Below, one piece after another: positions 21,508-31,989 of a DNA stretch of 64,000 nt. The stretch spans positions 62,001 through 126,000 of the forward strand of contig JASBNA010000049.1 in the NCBI GenBank assembly GCA_038087015.1, written 5' to 3'. A program made the position numbers and the translations under genes. This DNA comes from Cerrena zonata. Its lineage: Eukaryota; Basidiomycota; Agaricomycetes; Polyporales; Cerrenaceae. The notes under the pieces are model-generated. The model had not been told where the DNA came from. It saw only the letters and a list, made by a program, of their open reading frames with translations, and searched no databases. Position 1 is the stretch's first letter, and each line of letters begins with the position of its first letter.

Positions 21508-23952
21508 TTAAGCAGAACCAGCAGCTGCATCTTGTTCTCTTTTAACATTACCAATATAATTGATTGCAGAACCAGCTTTAAAGAAGTCAATTTGATCTTT
21601 AGACATGGTATGTTTACATAAGATTTCGAATTCTGCAGAACCGTCTTTAGGAGTAACTTTCATTCTTAAGGTACCGCCATTATTACCATCTTTTGCAACC
21701 ATATCTCTTAAATCAACAGTAGTCAATAAATCACCAGAAGCAAGTTTATCGTAATCTTCTTCGTTGGCAAAAGTTAAAGGTAACATACCTTGTTTTTTCA
21801 AATTAGTTTCATGAATTCTAGCAAAAGATTTAACTAAAATGATAGAACCACCCAAAAATCTTGGAGATAAAGCTGCATGTTCTCTAGCAGAACCTTCACC
21901 ATAATTATGTTCAGCAACAACATTCCAAGGGCGACCTTCAGTTTTCCATTTAGTCATTAATTCTGGAATACCATAAGATTTACCATCAAAATCATAAGCA
22001 GTATTAACTTCACCAGTTTCTTTATTGACAGCACCGATTAAAGTATTATAAGAAATATTTTCTAAATGACCTTTATATTTTAACCAAGCACCAGCAGCAG
22101 AAATATGATCAGTAGTACATTTACCTTCAACTTTAAGTAAGATATTAGTTGATAATTCTTCACCAGACCAAGGAGCAAAAGGTTCTAAAATTTGTAATCT
22201 ATCAGAATCTGGAGAAACATTAATTTTAACATCAGGTTTTGGTTTTGGATCAGCTTCTGGATAAAATTCAGCACGACCTTGAATAAACCCATCATCTGGT
22301 AATTCTTCACCTTGAGGAGGTTCGAATTTAAAAGATTCACCATTTGGTAATTTAATTGAATCAGTAATTGGATTATAATTCATATCACCAGAATAAATCA
22401 TTGCAGTAACCATATCAGGAGAAGTTAAGAAATTCATAGTATTTCTATTACCATCATTTCTAGCTCTGAAATTTCTATTGAAAGAGGTGAAAATTGCATT
22501 AAAATCAGTTGAAGTTTTTGGAACATCAGATCTATCCCATTGACCAATACAAGGACCACAAGCATTAGCTAAAACAATAGCACCGTTGTTTTCGAAAGTT
22601 TTAATTAAACCATCTCTTTCAATAGTAGCTCTAATTTGTTCAGAACCAGGAGTGACATAAAATGGAATTTTTGGTTTTAAACCAGCTTTTTCAGCTTGTC
22701 TAATGATCGAAACTGCACGAGACATATCTTGATAAGAAGAGTTAGTACAAGAACCAATTAAACCAGCACTAACATTTTCAGGCCAACCTTCATTTTTAGC
22801 AGTTTCACCAAATTTAGAAATTGGAGTTGATAAATCGGGAGTGAAAGGACCATTTACATGAGGCTCTAAATCATTTAAATTAATTTCAATGACTTTATCA
22901 TATTCTGCACCTTTATCAGCTTTTAAGAAATCAAATTGATCATTTGCGATAGTGGCAGCTTCAGCAATTGGAGCTCTATTAGTTTGAATCAAATAACGAC
23001 GATGAGCATCTTGGTAAGGGAAAGTTGAAGTTGTAGCACCGATTTCAGCACCCATATTACAAATGGTAGCCATACCAGTACATGATAAAGAAGAGACCCC
23101 TTCACCAAAATATTCCACAATATAACCAGTACCACCACGAACGGTTAAAATACCAGCCAAATAAGTAATAACATCTTTTGGAGAAGACCAGCCAGATAAT
23201 TTACCAGTTAATTTAACCCCCAAGATTTTAGGAGCTTTTAATTCCCAAGGAGTACCAGTTAAACCATCAACGGCATCGGCACCACCAACACCAATTGCAA
23301 TAGCACCCAATCCCCCAGCGTTAGGAGTATGGGAATCAGTACCCAACATCATTAATCCAGGAACCGAAAAATTTTCCAAAACAATTTGATGAATAATACC
23401 AGAACCTGGCCCCCAAAATTGAATACCATATTTTTCACCACAACTTTGCAAAAAATCAAAAACTTCTTTATTAGTTGCAATCGAACTGGTTAAATCAGAA
23501 TCGGCACCTTCTTTACCAACAATCAAATGATCACAATGAATCGATCCTGGTACGGCAGTACTAGCCATACCACAAGTCATAAATTGTAATAAAGCAGTTT
23601 GTGCAGATGCATCTTGCATAGCTACTCTATCTGGATTCAACTTCAAATACTCTTGTCCTCTGATATTAGATAAACTACCATTAAATTTAGCTAAACTTTC
23701 TTCGGGATTACATAAATGGGAGTATAAGATTTTTTCAGCCAATGTCAATGGAGTATTATTAGTGATTTGATTAACTGTTTGTAAATTACCAATCAACTTA
23801 GCATACGGTGGAGTTCTACGAACATATTCGGGTGGAACATTAAAGGCACTTGATAAATCTGCTGCTTGAGTAGCCAATGATCTGCTGGCTCCTTGTAAAC
23901 GTAACGTTATTGCAGCACGACTTGACCTGATAGACTGTCTAGCACTCAACAT
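21508..23952 (-). CDS. ACO2: Mitochondrial aconitase of the Aco2 type
   Basis: Aconitase-superfamily [4Fe-4S] hydro-lyase, 814 residues. It follows yeast Aco2, which dehydrates homocitrate in lysine synthesis, rather than Aco1. Diagnostic stretches are PPYAKLIGNLQTVNQITNN, SIHCDHLIVGKEG, the C-terminal HTMSKDQIDFFKAGSAINYI and the AKDGNNGG loop. Cluster ligands are C402 in GSCTNSS and C465 and C468 in ANACGPCIGQW. The first 27 residues (MLSARQSIRSSRAAITLRLQ and on) are an Arg-rich mitochondrial presequence. The ATG at 23952 is chosen because the frame upstream has no other ATG. Frame intact over 2.4 kb. The Aco2 role is taken from the family. Confidence 0.94.
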   Translation of the reverse strand: MLSARQSIRSSRAAITLRLQGASRSLATQAADLSSAFNVPPEYVRRTPPYAKLIGNLQTVNQITNNTPLTLAEKILYSHLCNPEESLAKFNGSLSNIRGQEYLKLNPDRVAMQDASAQTALLQFMTCGMASTAVPGSIHCDHLIVGKEGADSDLTSSIATNKEVFDFLQSCGEKYGIQFWGPGSGIIHQIVLENFSVPGLMMLGTDSHTPNAGGLGAIAIGVGGADAVDGLTGTPWELKAPKILGVKLTGKLSGWSSPKDVITYLAGILTVRGGTGYIVEYFGEGVSSLSCTGMATICNMGAEIGATTSTFPYQDAHRRYLIQTNRAPIAEAATIANDQFDFLKADKGAEYDKVIEINLNDLEPHVNGPFTPDLSTPISKFGETAKNEGWPENVSAGLIGSCTNSSYQDMSRAVSIIRQAEKAGLKPKIPFYVTPGSEQIRATIERDGLIKTFENNGAIVLANACGPCIGQWDRSDVPKTSTDFNAIFTSFNRNFRARNDGNRNTMNFLTSPDMVTAMIYSGDMNYNPITDSIKLPNGESFKFEPPQGEELPDDGFIQGRAEFYPEADPKPKPDVKINVSPDSDRLQILEPFAPWSGEELSTNILLKVEGKCTTDHISAAGAWLKYKGHLENISYNTLIGAVNKETGEVNTAYDFDGKSYGIPELMTKWKTEGRPWNVVAEHNYGEGSAREHAALSPRFLGGSIILVKSFARIHETNLKKQGMLPLTFANEEDYDKLASGDLLTTVDLRDMVAKDGNNGGTLRMKVTPKDGSAEFEILCKHTMSKDQIDFFKAGSAINYIGNVKREQDAAAGSA

Positions 23953-24414
23953 GATTAACTTCTCTTTCCACTGGATCTTCAATACAAAAAGAAGAAGAGT
24001 AAACTAATTCATAAAAAAAAAAAAAAAATAGAAAACACCAACTGAAAAATCACTATTGTAGTGTGCAAATCTCTGAAATTTTTCAACGCTCCAATAGTTA
24101 ATCATCAAGTTCTGATTACTGCCTTAAATTAGTTAATCTTTTTACCCTGCGCATTATCGAAAAATGAGTCAGAGTTGCAAATTTGCCGTGGGTGGTGTAC
24201 GGGCCGTGTACTAGTTGCAAAAAGAAATAGAAATTACGTTAATTAATAATACATTGGGGAAGTACAACACGTCTATATAAAGAGTCCAGGGAAATCAAAG
24301 GGAAACAAAAGCAATGGGGAAGAATAAGAACAGAAGGAAGAACAAAAGGGTAAAAGGAAACAGGAAGAAAAGAAAAGAAAGTAGGAAGAGGGAACACCTC
24401 TCTATGGTACAGTA
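23953..24414. other. ACO2 promoter and CDC25 3' flank
   Basis: An A-rich tract lies near 24016-24030, close to the ACO2 start. GTGTACGGG followed by CCGTGTAC at 24195-24211 is a near-palindrome resembling the GTGCACGGG motif seen in three other promoters here. A purine-rich run occupies about 24290-24390. A minus-strand open frame across it (24239-24448) is compositional and not a gene. Confidence 0.45.
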
Positions 24415-27400
24415 TTAATGATAAGCTTCTCTTGGTTGAACCAGACAACTAAGTTTCCAAGCACGATCATCTTCTTGACGATTCAATTGACAGACTTTCC
24501 ATAAATCCAATAGGATTAATTCTTGTAATGCTGGGAAAGAAGTGATTTGCCAATCGTCAAGACCACCATGTTTAGCAGCAGCAGGACCACCACTCATTCC
24601 AAAGAAAATACTACTTCTTTTTTGATCTTTACTATTATCAATGGAAGAGCTGGTATAAGGAATTTGCAATGATTCAATGTCAGCAATAATTCTAGTAATT
24701 TTCAAGTATTTATCAATATTGATTAATTTTTGATTTAAGAAAGTATTTGCTTTTCTATAATTTGGATTACCATCAGTGACAAAAGTTAAATCTTGTAAAA
24801 ATAATGAAAAATAAGGAACCACTGGAACAGTACATTCATTTGAAACCAAATATATTTTTAATTCAGTACGATAAACACTGTAATTTTTTTCTGGATGAAT
24901 GATACCTTTTAAATATTCATTGAGTTCTTGATATTTATCAGGTAATCCTTGCCAGACTTTAGTTAATCTTGTAATTAAATGTGATTGTAAAGATGTTATG
25001 ATTGCTGCTAATGAATTAAAATTTCTTAATTTTAAACACGAATACGCAACTTTTAACCAAGTTCTAATTGCATTAATTCTTGTTTTCATATTAATTTCTG
25101 GTTGTAAAATTGATTCTAAAACATATGATGATAAACAATTAGTAAATAATAATGATTGTCTAATATGAGGAGCTAATTTTAAATGAGCTCTTTTAGCAGT
25201 AAAATTTTCATTTAATAACTCATCATGTTTTATTGAACAGAAAATATGCGATTCAATAATAGTTAATTGTCTTGCGATTTCTAAAGGTGCATAATCAAAT
25301 AAATAAGGACGATTATTTGGCATTTGTATACTTTGATCACAAATATTATACCATTTCATTAACATTGTTTCTAAATTAAAATTAATGAAATTTTTTTGAG
25401 CATATTTTGCATCACACCAAAGTTCTCCTAATATTGATCTAAATGTAAGTACTGATCTTTCAATTTTATATAATTGACTTTTATTAATTGATGTTTCATT
25501 TAAGGGATTATTATTTTGATTACCAATCATTGGTAATCCCATTGATTTTAGTGAATTAACTGTTGATTTATTAGTGTCAAATCTCAGTAGTTCTAATCCA
25601 TTTATAATTGAATTACGAGAATTTAATGAGTATTCAGATAGTGAACCATTGAAACTGCTAACTGAATTTTTTCTAGTAATTTTCGTCATGGTAATATTTC
25701 GATTTTTCAATTGTTGAGTTGTTTTAACTGGTTTATTAAGAATCCTGAACGACTTTCAATTAATGGTTTACTCGATAATTTTGCTGCAATATCGATTAAT
25801 CTAATTGCGTCTAATGGTAAATGAACTGCCACCCCTTCATTGAAAAAATTAATTAAGGTAGTTAATAAAGAATAATCTAATTCATGATTCCAGTAAGATT
25901 CCATCCATAATTGGAACATTTTAATTACCAATCTTCTTCTATTTTTCAATTTAATTTCAAAAGTTAAATCTTCATTATTTTGATTTGTATATTTAATATC
26001 AAATCTTGAAATTAATTCTTCAATTAAATCAATACCACTGGCAAAACTTCTAAAACAAATGAAAAATGTTGAAACGAAAAAGTATTCTGGTGGTGAATCT
26101 TCATCGGTTAAAGGTAAAGACTAAACCTTTAAAAGAAGCCCCTAATAAGTTACCATTTGCATCAATAATTAATTCATCATTAGTATTATATTTACTTTGG
26201 GAAGTACTATTATTAACATATGGTTCAAATTCAGGATTTGATATATTCATTGGAGAAGAACCATCAACATCACCAATAATAGCATCATGTAATAAATTAG
26301 CACCACTTGGAGTTAAACAAAGTTTACCAGTTTGACCAGAAATAACTGCAGAATAACGATTAATTTGATTGGGGACTTTTGGTTTTAAAGCTTTTAAATC
26401 ACGATTTTTAACAAATTCATTTTTAGTAATTGCAAGAGAACATTGTTTAATTAAATCATCTGGTTCAATTTTAATTTTAGAATAATCAATATAACTTCTT
26501 GCTGCACTTAATTTAAAATCACCAGTAAGTTCTAATAATTTTCTAATTGAACCAATAGTACCACTAATTGCTTTAATCATTTTAGATGAAACTTGAATTA
26601 AATCACCCCCTTCTTGAGTATAATAATAGTCTTTTGAAGGCGAACTTTGTTGGCCACCATTAATATTAAACAGATGCTTTTTATCATCAGCAGTTTCATT
26701 ATCAGTTTTAATTTTCAAACATTTAACTCCATAAACTAAATCATTTGATAATGAAAATAAGACATCTAAGGAATCATCTAAAGAATTAATTTTTTCCAGC
26801 GAAAAATCTGACCCGGTTCTTGAAATAAATAATAATTCTCTTAAAGAGGAAAGAATATGAGATGCTAAAGTTTCTAAAATTTCACAACCTTTTGAATTAT
26901 GTTCAATTAAATCAAGACGACCAATAATCATACCTAAATAAGAATAAAGAATTGAATTAATTTCGGTAACTCTTTGTTTTGCTAAAGGTGGTGATGATAA
27001 GATTGGATAAGTCATATCATTTTGGAATTTTCTTTCATTTTCACGTTTAATAATTTCTTTACTTTCAATTGACCATATTTGTAAGAAAGAAATTGCTTTT
27101 CTAATAACTCTATAAACCATTAAAGTTAAAATTTCAATTTTATTAAAATTTGAAGTACCTTTATATTCCATTGCATTTTGAGTTAATTTAAACCAATCTT
27201 GTAATAAAGATTTTCTTGATTTACGAACAATATTTTTTTTAGTGACAATTTCAGTATTTCTTGAAATACAATCAGTTTCTTGTAATAATAATCTCACCCC
27301 ATCTCTAATAGAATTAATAACTTTAATTGAAAAAGTATATTTACCACGAGGAGTTTGACGAGATAAAGGGTTTATTAAATATTTCCCACAGAATGAAGAA

Positions 27401-28951
27401 GAGGTTTTAGATAAACCGAATTTGGAATTTTACTTTCATCTTCATCATCATCATCTTCATCATCATCTTCATCATCGATATTAGATACCGCAATACTAAA
27501 ATAATTCATTGGAATCCAACCTCGTTGTAAAGATTCAACTAAAGTGACTTCACCCCAACCAGATTCATCAATGGTATGAACAAAAGCTAAATCATCTTTA
27601 TCAAAAGATAAACAAATACTAGCATCAGATTCTGATTGTAAAGTACTTGAATCAAAAGGATGTAAAGCACGAATGAAAAGAGAAGATAAATCTTCTTCAT
27701 CGAGACTATCGGCTTCACTTGCAATGGATTGACGATAAGTGTTTGAGTCATTGAATGTGTTATTAGATTCATTTTGTAAATCATTTTCATTTTTAGGATC
27801 AAGTTTTGAATCGGTGAAATTTATATTTAAGCCATTTGGATATTTTGAAGATAAAGGATTTTTTGAATTTTCAATGAATAAATCATTTTTTTCTTGTTCT
27901 GAAATTGATAAGTTATTAAATTTATTAACCAAATCTTTTCTTATTGGTATATCTGATGAGTTTAAATTGGAAATGCTTGATTTTTTAATAACTTTTAAGG
28001 GAGTAATTTTATTATAAGGTTTACTAATTTCGATAGTAGTATCATTTTCGTTATCACTTGATCTACTACTTATAGTACTTGTAAGTGATTTATTTTCATC
28101 ATCATTAATTTCATCGACATCCTTAGTGAACAGTTGAGATTCTTCAATTTTATTATAATAATTTGACGTTCTACCAGCAACTGATAAGGAAGAGTTATGA
28201 TTTGAGCTATTAACTTTATCAACGTTTTGTTGGAAAGAGTTCATGAAATTATAAGAGTCTCCTGATTTATTTTTATTTTGTAAAGTAATTGATAATCGTT
28301 GAAATTTATTACTTAATCTTTGCTGAGGTAATTGGGGAGATTTATTTTTCAAATTAGAACTTAAACGATTGAATGAAGAAGACGAAGAGATATTATCGTT
28401 ACTACCATTGGGGTTAAGAAATCCGAATTTGGTAAATGATTTGAGGAATCATTTAAAAAGGCGCCCGGATTATTTTGATCAATAACCGGAGTGAAATCGT
28501 CAATGCGATCGATATGAGGATAGGTGGAGGACGTGGGTAATTTAGGAGTGGCATCATCGTCATCGAGATTAACCACATAAGAATTTCGATTGTTTGATCT
28601 ACTGGAATTGATATAAGTAATTGAATTACGTTTCTTCATGGATAAATCATCATGACTGTCATTTTTCAAAAGGGAATTATGAATCGACGAGAAGCTAGGA
28701 GTGCTGCCGTTGGCAGTCATGTACGACTGGAACGTTTGGTTTGATAGATCAGGGTGAATAGATTGGCTTGTTTCGAAGCTGTCAGAATGGGCTAGGTCAT
28801 TTCCATCCAATTCTTCTTCTTCTTCCACGATTTGATGGTTCGAGCGATTATTGAACGCATACTCTGATTCCACCGGCGAGTAGACGCTGGACGAGGTGCT
28901 GTAATGGGTGCCTGCCTTATCACCAAAGGGAGCAGTGGGCACTTGATACAT
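24415..28951 (-). CDS. CDC25: Ras guanine-nucleotide exchange factor Cdc25, with four frame breaks
   Basis: Activates Ras upstream of cAMP-PKA signalling. Reading from the ATG at 28951, breaks fall near 28415, 27410, 26110 and 25725. Joined, the product is about 1512 residues, close to Candida Cdc25 in plan. The Ser/Asn-rich N-terminus is followed by an SH3 domain at about 27500-27690 ([20 protein letters not shown]). A long helical middle comes next, then the Ras exchanger N-terminal module near 25740-26090. The catalytic CDC25 homology domain at about 24600-25350 includes [40 protein letters not shown] and [14 protein letters not shown]. Frames between breaks carry no stops. Three breaks need an added base and one a removed base, which argues against programmed shifting. 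Confidence 0.88.
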
Positions 28952-29245
28952 TGTGAGCGGCTATAACGAGTGTGAGTATCTTATGAATGAGAGTATCTTA
29001 TGAGTAAGTTATGAGTAAGTGTATCAATGTATGAGTGAGTGTATGAGTGTATGAGTGTAATTGTACAAGGGTAAAGCGTACGGGTGATGAAGATATAGAT
29101 ACAAGATGGTATAAGTAGAGAAGTAGGAGATCAATTCCTTGTTTTAATCAATTATTAGACGCCCGCTGTTTTTCTATTTGTGGTTTTAATAAAAAATTTG
29201 AAAATGCGACAAAAAAAAAAAAAAAAAAAAAAAAAAACTTGTTTA

Positions 29246-29251
29246 ACGCGT
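29246..29251. promoter_or_regulatory. Single MCB (ACGCGT) box upstream of CDC25
   Basis: ACGCGT lies 295 bp upstream of the CDC25 ATG, next to a poly(dA) run and a partial second core, AACGCGACC. A single box is weak evidence for cell-cycle control. Confidence 0.4.
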
Positions 29252-29527
29252 TCGACAACGCGACCAACCAGTGCAGGCCCGTGCACCACCTACTGAGTTT
29301 CACATATTCGTTTAAAACACTGGCTAAGCAGAAGAGCGAGTTGATGGGGAGTTGATGAGTTTATGAGCTGAGCATTTACGAGGAGCTTAATTAGATGCGT
29401 AGTTGGATCTAGATGAATGCGGATGTTTAATTGAATGCGGATGTGTAATTGAATGGCTCAGGATGATTGGCAATGTTTAATATCTGGTAACATTCCTCAT
29501 CTAAACAGTCAAACTGCCAAACTAATT

Positions 29528-29750
29528 AGATGTTTGATTTGTTCTATTGAGTTATTTAGATGTTTGATTTGTTCTATTGAGTTATTTAGATGTTTGATTC
29601 ATGTATTTAGTTATATAGATTTATAAGATTTATTTATTGAGTTATTCAGATTTATATAGATTTATATAGATTTATGTATTTAGTTATAGATTTATATAGA
29701 TTTATGTATTTAGTTATAGATTTATATAGATTTATGTATTTAGTTAGTTA
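29528..29750. repeat. Two adjacent 30-bp tandem repeat arrays
   Basis: The unit starting AGATGTTTGATTTGTTCTAT occurs at 29528-29557 and 29558-29587, with a partial third copy. A second 30-bp unit, starting TTTATGTATTTAGTTATAGA, occurs at 29671-29700 and 29701-29730, with a partial copy to 29750. Both share the GTTATTTAG/TAGTTAT core, so they probably arose from one another. Confidence 0.85.
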
Positions 29751-29939
29751 TTTAGTTATAGTTTAGTTAGTTGTTTAGTTGTTTAGTTGTCTAGTGTCTA
29801 CTTATCTAGTTATCTAGTAGGATACTCTGGAAATGAGCGTACCAAAAAAAATACTCGTTGATAAGGTAGTTGTCATTATAATTGACAAGGGTCAATTGAT
29901 GATTCAAAACGTCTAGTTTATACGATACGTTCAGCAAAC

Positions 29940-31481
29940 TCATACCACTCTATGTTTACTTGGTTCAAAAGGAAATAATAGAGCCATTAAACCAATGAGA
30001 CCCACGGCAACTGCACAAATGTAAATGGGAACGGCGGTATCTGGATTAGCAAACCAGGAAATGATTGGAGTAATCATTCCAGCAAATCTAGTGAAAGCGA
30101 AACAAAGAGCATTACCAGTACCTCTAGCTGCCGAAGGAAGCACTTCTGGAGAATAAGCATATAAACACCCGTAATAAATATATAAAGCGGCAAATGAAAG
30201 TGAAGATAGGGCAATATTTGAGGCTCGATTGGTGATTGCAGTATAACCTAATAAAAAGGCCATGGTGGATAATCCTCCAATGGCCAATACTCCCCTACGG
30301 CCTAAACGAGGAAACCAGTATAAGAGTAACCCTGCAATACATGGGCCTCCTGCTGAAACAACGTTACTAATAACATTATCTCGATAAACCCCGTAAGTAG
30401 TCGACGCACTGATATTAGCTCCTCGAGTAGCTAAATAAACCGGTAAAAACGATGAATATAATGGATAAACTATCCCCAATAAAAACCAACTCAGAAAGAG
30501 TAGTATGATTGATCTACTACTTTTCCTATTTGCAAATAACAATTTTAAATGCTCTTTCACAATTTTTTGTATTCCTGATAACGAGACATGCTTTCTTACA
30601 TCATCATTAATTTCAATTTCTCCACATTCAGTTAATTGTTCAACGGTTAATGAACATTTCCGATTATACTTATTTGCAACCCATTGTAATACTTCAACTG
30701 CTTCTAAATCCCGATTATTAGATACTAAAAATTTGGGGGTTTCCTTTAATCTAATAACTGTAATCCGAAGAATAGCCATAACTAAAACAATGGCCCCATT
30801 CACATAATAAGTATATCTCCAACCCTTGTTTATATGAGAAGGACAATAAGATTCCGAATCACAAGAATTGTTAGGTAAAAACGCCCAGGCAAGTAATACG
30901 GCCACCGTTTGGCCAATCGACCAAAAAAATGCAAAAAAAGTTAATAACCACTGATTCTTATGGGGTAACCATTCTAAAAAAACACAAGTATCCAAAACCA
31001 AATTACCACCGGCAGCAAAACCTAATAACCCAATGAAAATACAAAACGTAGCCATACTATTCATCGCCCCGGTTAAAATACAAAAAATAGCCAGCAATAT
31101 AAGCGATAAGTTGAAAGCCAACTTTCTTCCAATTAAATCAGCACTAAAACCCCAAAAAATACATCCAACAAATAACCCCCCATAACTAACTTCATTACTA
31201 ACAGCAAACTTATACCCAAACTGATAGTTTATATAAGTACGTACACTGTTTTCAATAGTAGTGATTTGTGAATCAGTAGCGTATCCCATACCATTTAAAA
31301 AAAATAATTTTAAATGATAAGGCGTAAACCCAATTTCATCAATAGCATTATTGATTAATCTCATTTTAGCAGCAAGAACTTCATCATTTCCTTCTAACTC
31401 TTTTAAATCACTGGTTCTAGATACACTGATGGTCGAGCCTTCTTCAGTAGCCTGGACGGTAGCAGGATCCTTTTCATACAT
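29940..31481 (-). CDS. Major facilitator superfamily transporter
   Basis: The 513-residue protein has about 12 membrane segments in two halves, flanking a cytosolic loop near residues 245-310. The MFS loop motif between TM2 and TM3 reads GFSADLIGRKLAF, and RLGRRGVLAIGG is its counterpart in the second half. It resembles the sugar-porter/SVOP-like branch of fungal transporters, with the family EWLPHKNQWLLTFFAFFWS segment in TM5. The N-terminal 60 residues are hydrophilic. The substrate cannot be predicted. The ATG at 31481 is the only plausible start. Upstream there is a (TA)n run at about 31541-31556 that could serve as TATA element. Frame intact. Confidence 0.9.
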   Translation of the reverse strand: MYEKDPATVQATEEGSTISVSRTSDLKELEGNDEVLAAKMRLINNAIDEIGFTPYHLKLFFLNGMGYATDSQITTIENSVRTYINYQFGYKFAVSNEVSYGGLFVGCIFWGFSADLIGRKLAFNLSLILLAIFCILTGAMNSMATFCIFIGLLGFAAGGNLVLDTCVFLEWLPHKNQWLLTFFAFFWSIGQTVAVLLAWAFLPNNSCDSESYCPSHINKGWRYTYYVNGAIVLVMAILRITVIRLKETPKFLVSNNRDLEAVEVLQWVANKYNRKCSLTVEQLTECGEIEINDDVRKHVSLSGIQKIVKEHLKLLFANRKSSRSIILLFLSWFLLGIVYPLYSSFLPVYLATRGANISASTTYGVYRDNVISNVVSAGGPCIAGLLLYWFPRLGRRGVLAIGGLSTMAFLLGYTAITNRASNIALSSLSFAALYIYYGCLYAYSPEVLPSAARGTGNALCFAFTRFAGMITPIISWFANPDTAVPIYICAVAVGLIGLMALLFPFEPSKHRVV

Positions 31482-31989
31482 CTTCTACTGAAATATTCCC
31501 AAAATTTCACTACAATGTTTTCAACGTCCAATTGTTTTGATATATATATATATATAGATCTATTTTTCAGGCACGTGTAAATGATGTCGGCGAATAAAAA
31601 ATAAAGTGAATATCTTGCAGTTATATACCGTTATTAGCTATCAATCACGAGTTCAAATATTACCTTATCAATTCCACCCGCTTCATTGTATTCGGGGATC
31701 TCACTGATAAGACTCTGTTACTTTCCTCTCTATCTACCCAAGCCGTAGCATACTTACCGTTACCCTACAGTTACCCAGAATTTTTTCTCCAAAATCAGTT
31801 TGGAACAACTATTCCCAGCATTTAGTAATACATGATGTTAATAGCTAAAGAGTAAGTAGGGAAGTAATTAAAAATGGCTAAGTTGGCGTTTGAGGAAGTT
31901 CTTGTAGGTAAAGGGTACTGAAAAAAATGAGCAAAAATTTTAATTAAAGCGATGCTATTACTTGTACCGTATACTCAACTAACCTAACT
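31482..31989. promoter_or_regulatory. Divergent MFS-ECM32 promoter
   Basis: It holds a (TA)n run near 31541-31556 and the E-box CACGTG at 31572-31577 within GCACGTGTAAAT. The same 12-mer occurs at 19245-19256 upstream of VMA2. E-box factors such as Cbf1 are candidates. No other element or open frame was recognised. Confidence 0.45.

Larger units (their letters stand above)
28952..29939. other. Intergenic region upstream of CDC25 with tandem 30-bp repeats
   Basis: This region includes a TATGAGTGAG/GTATGAGTG-like repeat at about 28975-29065, a poly(dA) run of about 26 at 29212-29237 and an MCB box at 29246-29251. CCCGTGCAC lies at 29278-29286, and two 30-bp tandem arrays lie at 29528-29750. 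The arrays sit just beyond the 3' end of the MFS gene. No coding frame is evident. Confidence 0.5.
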
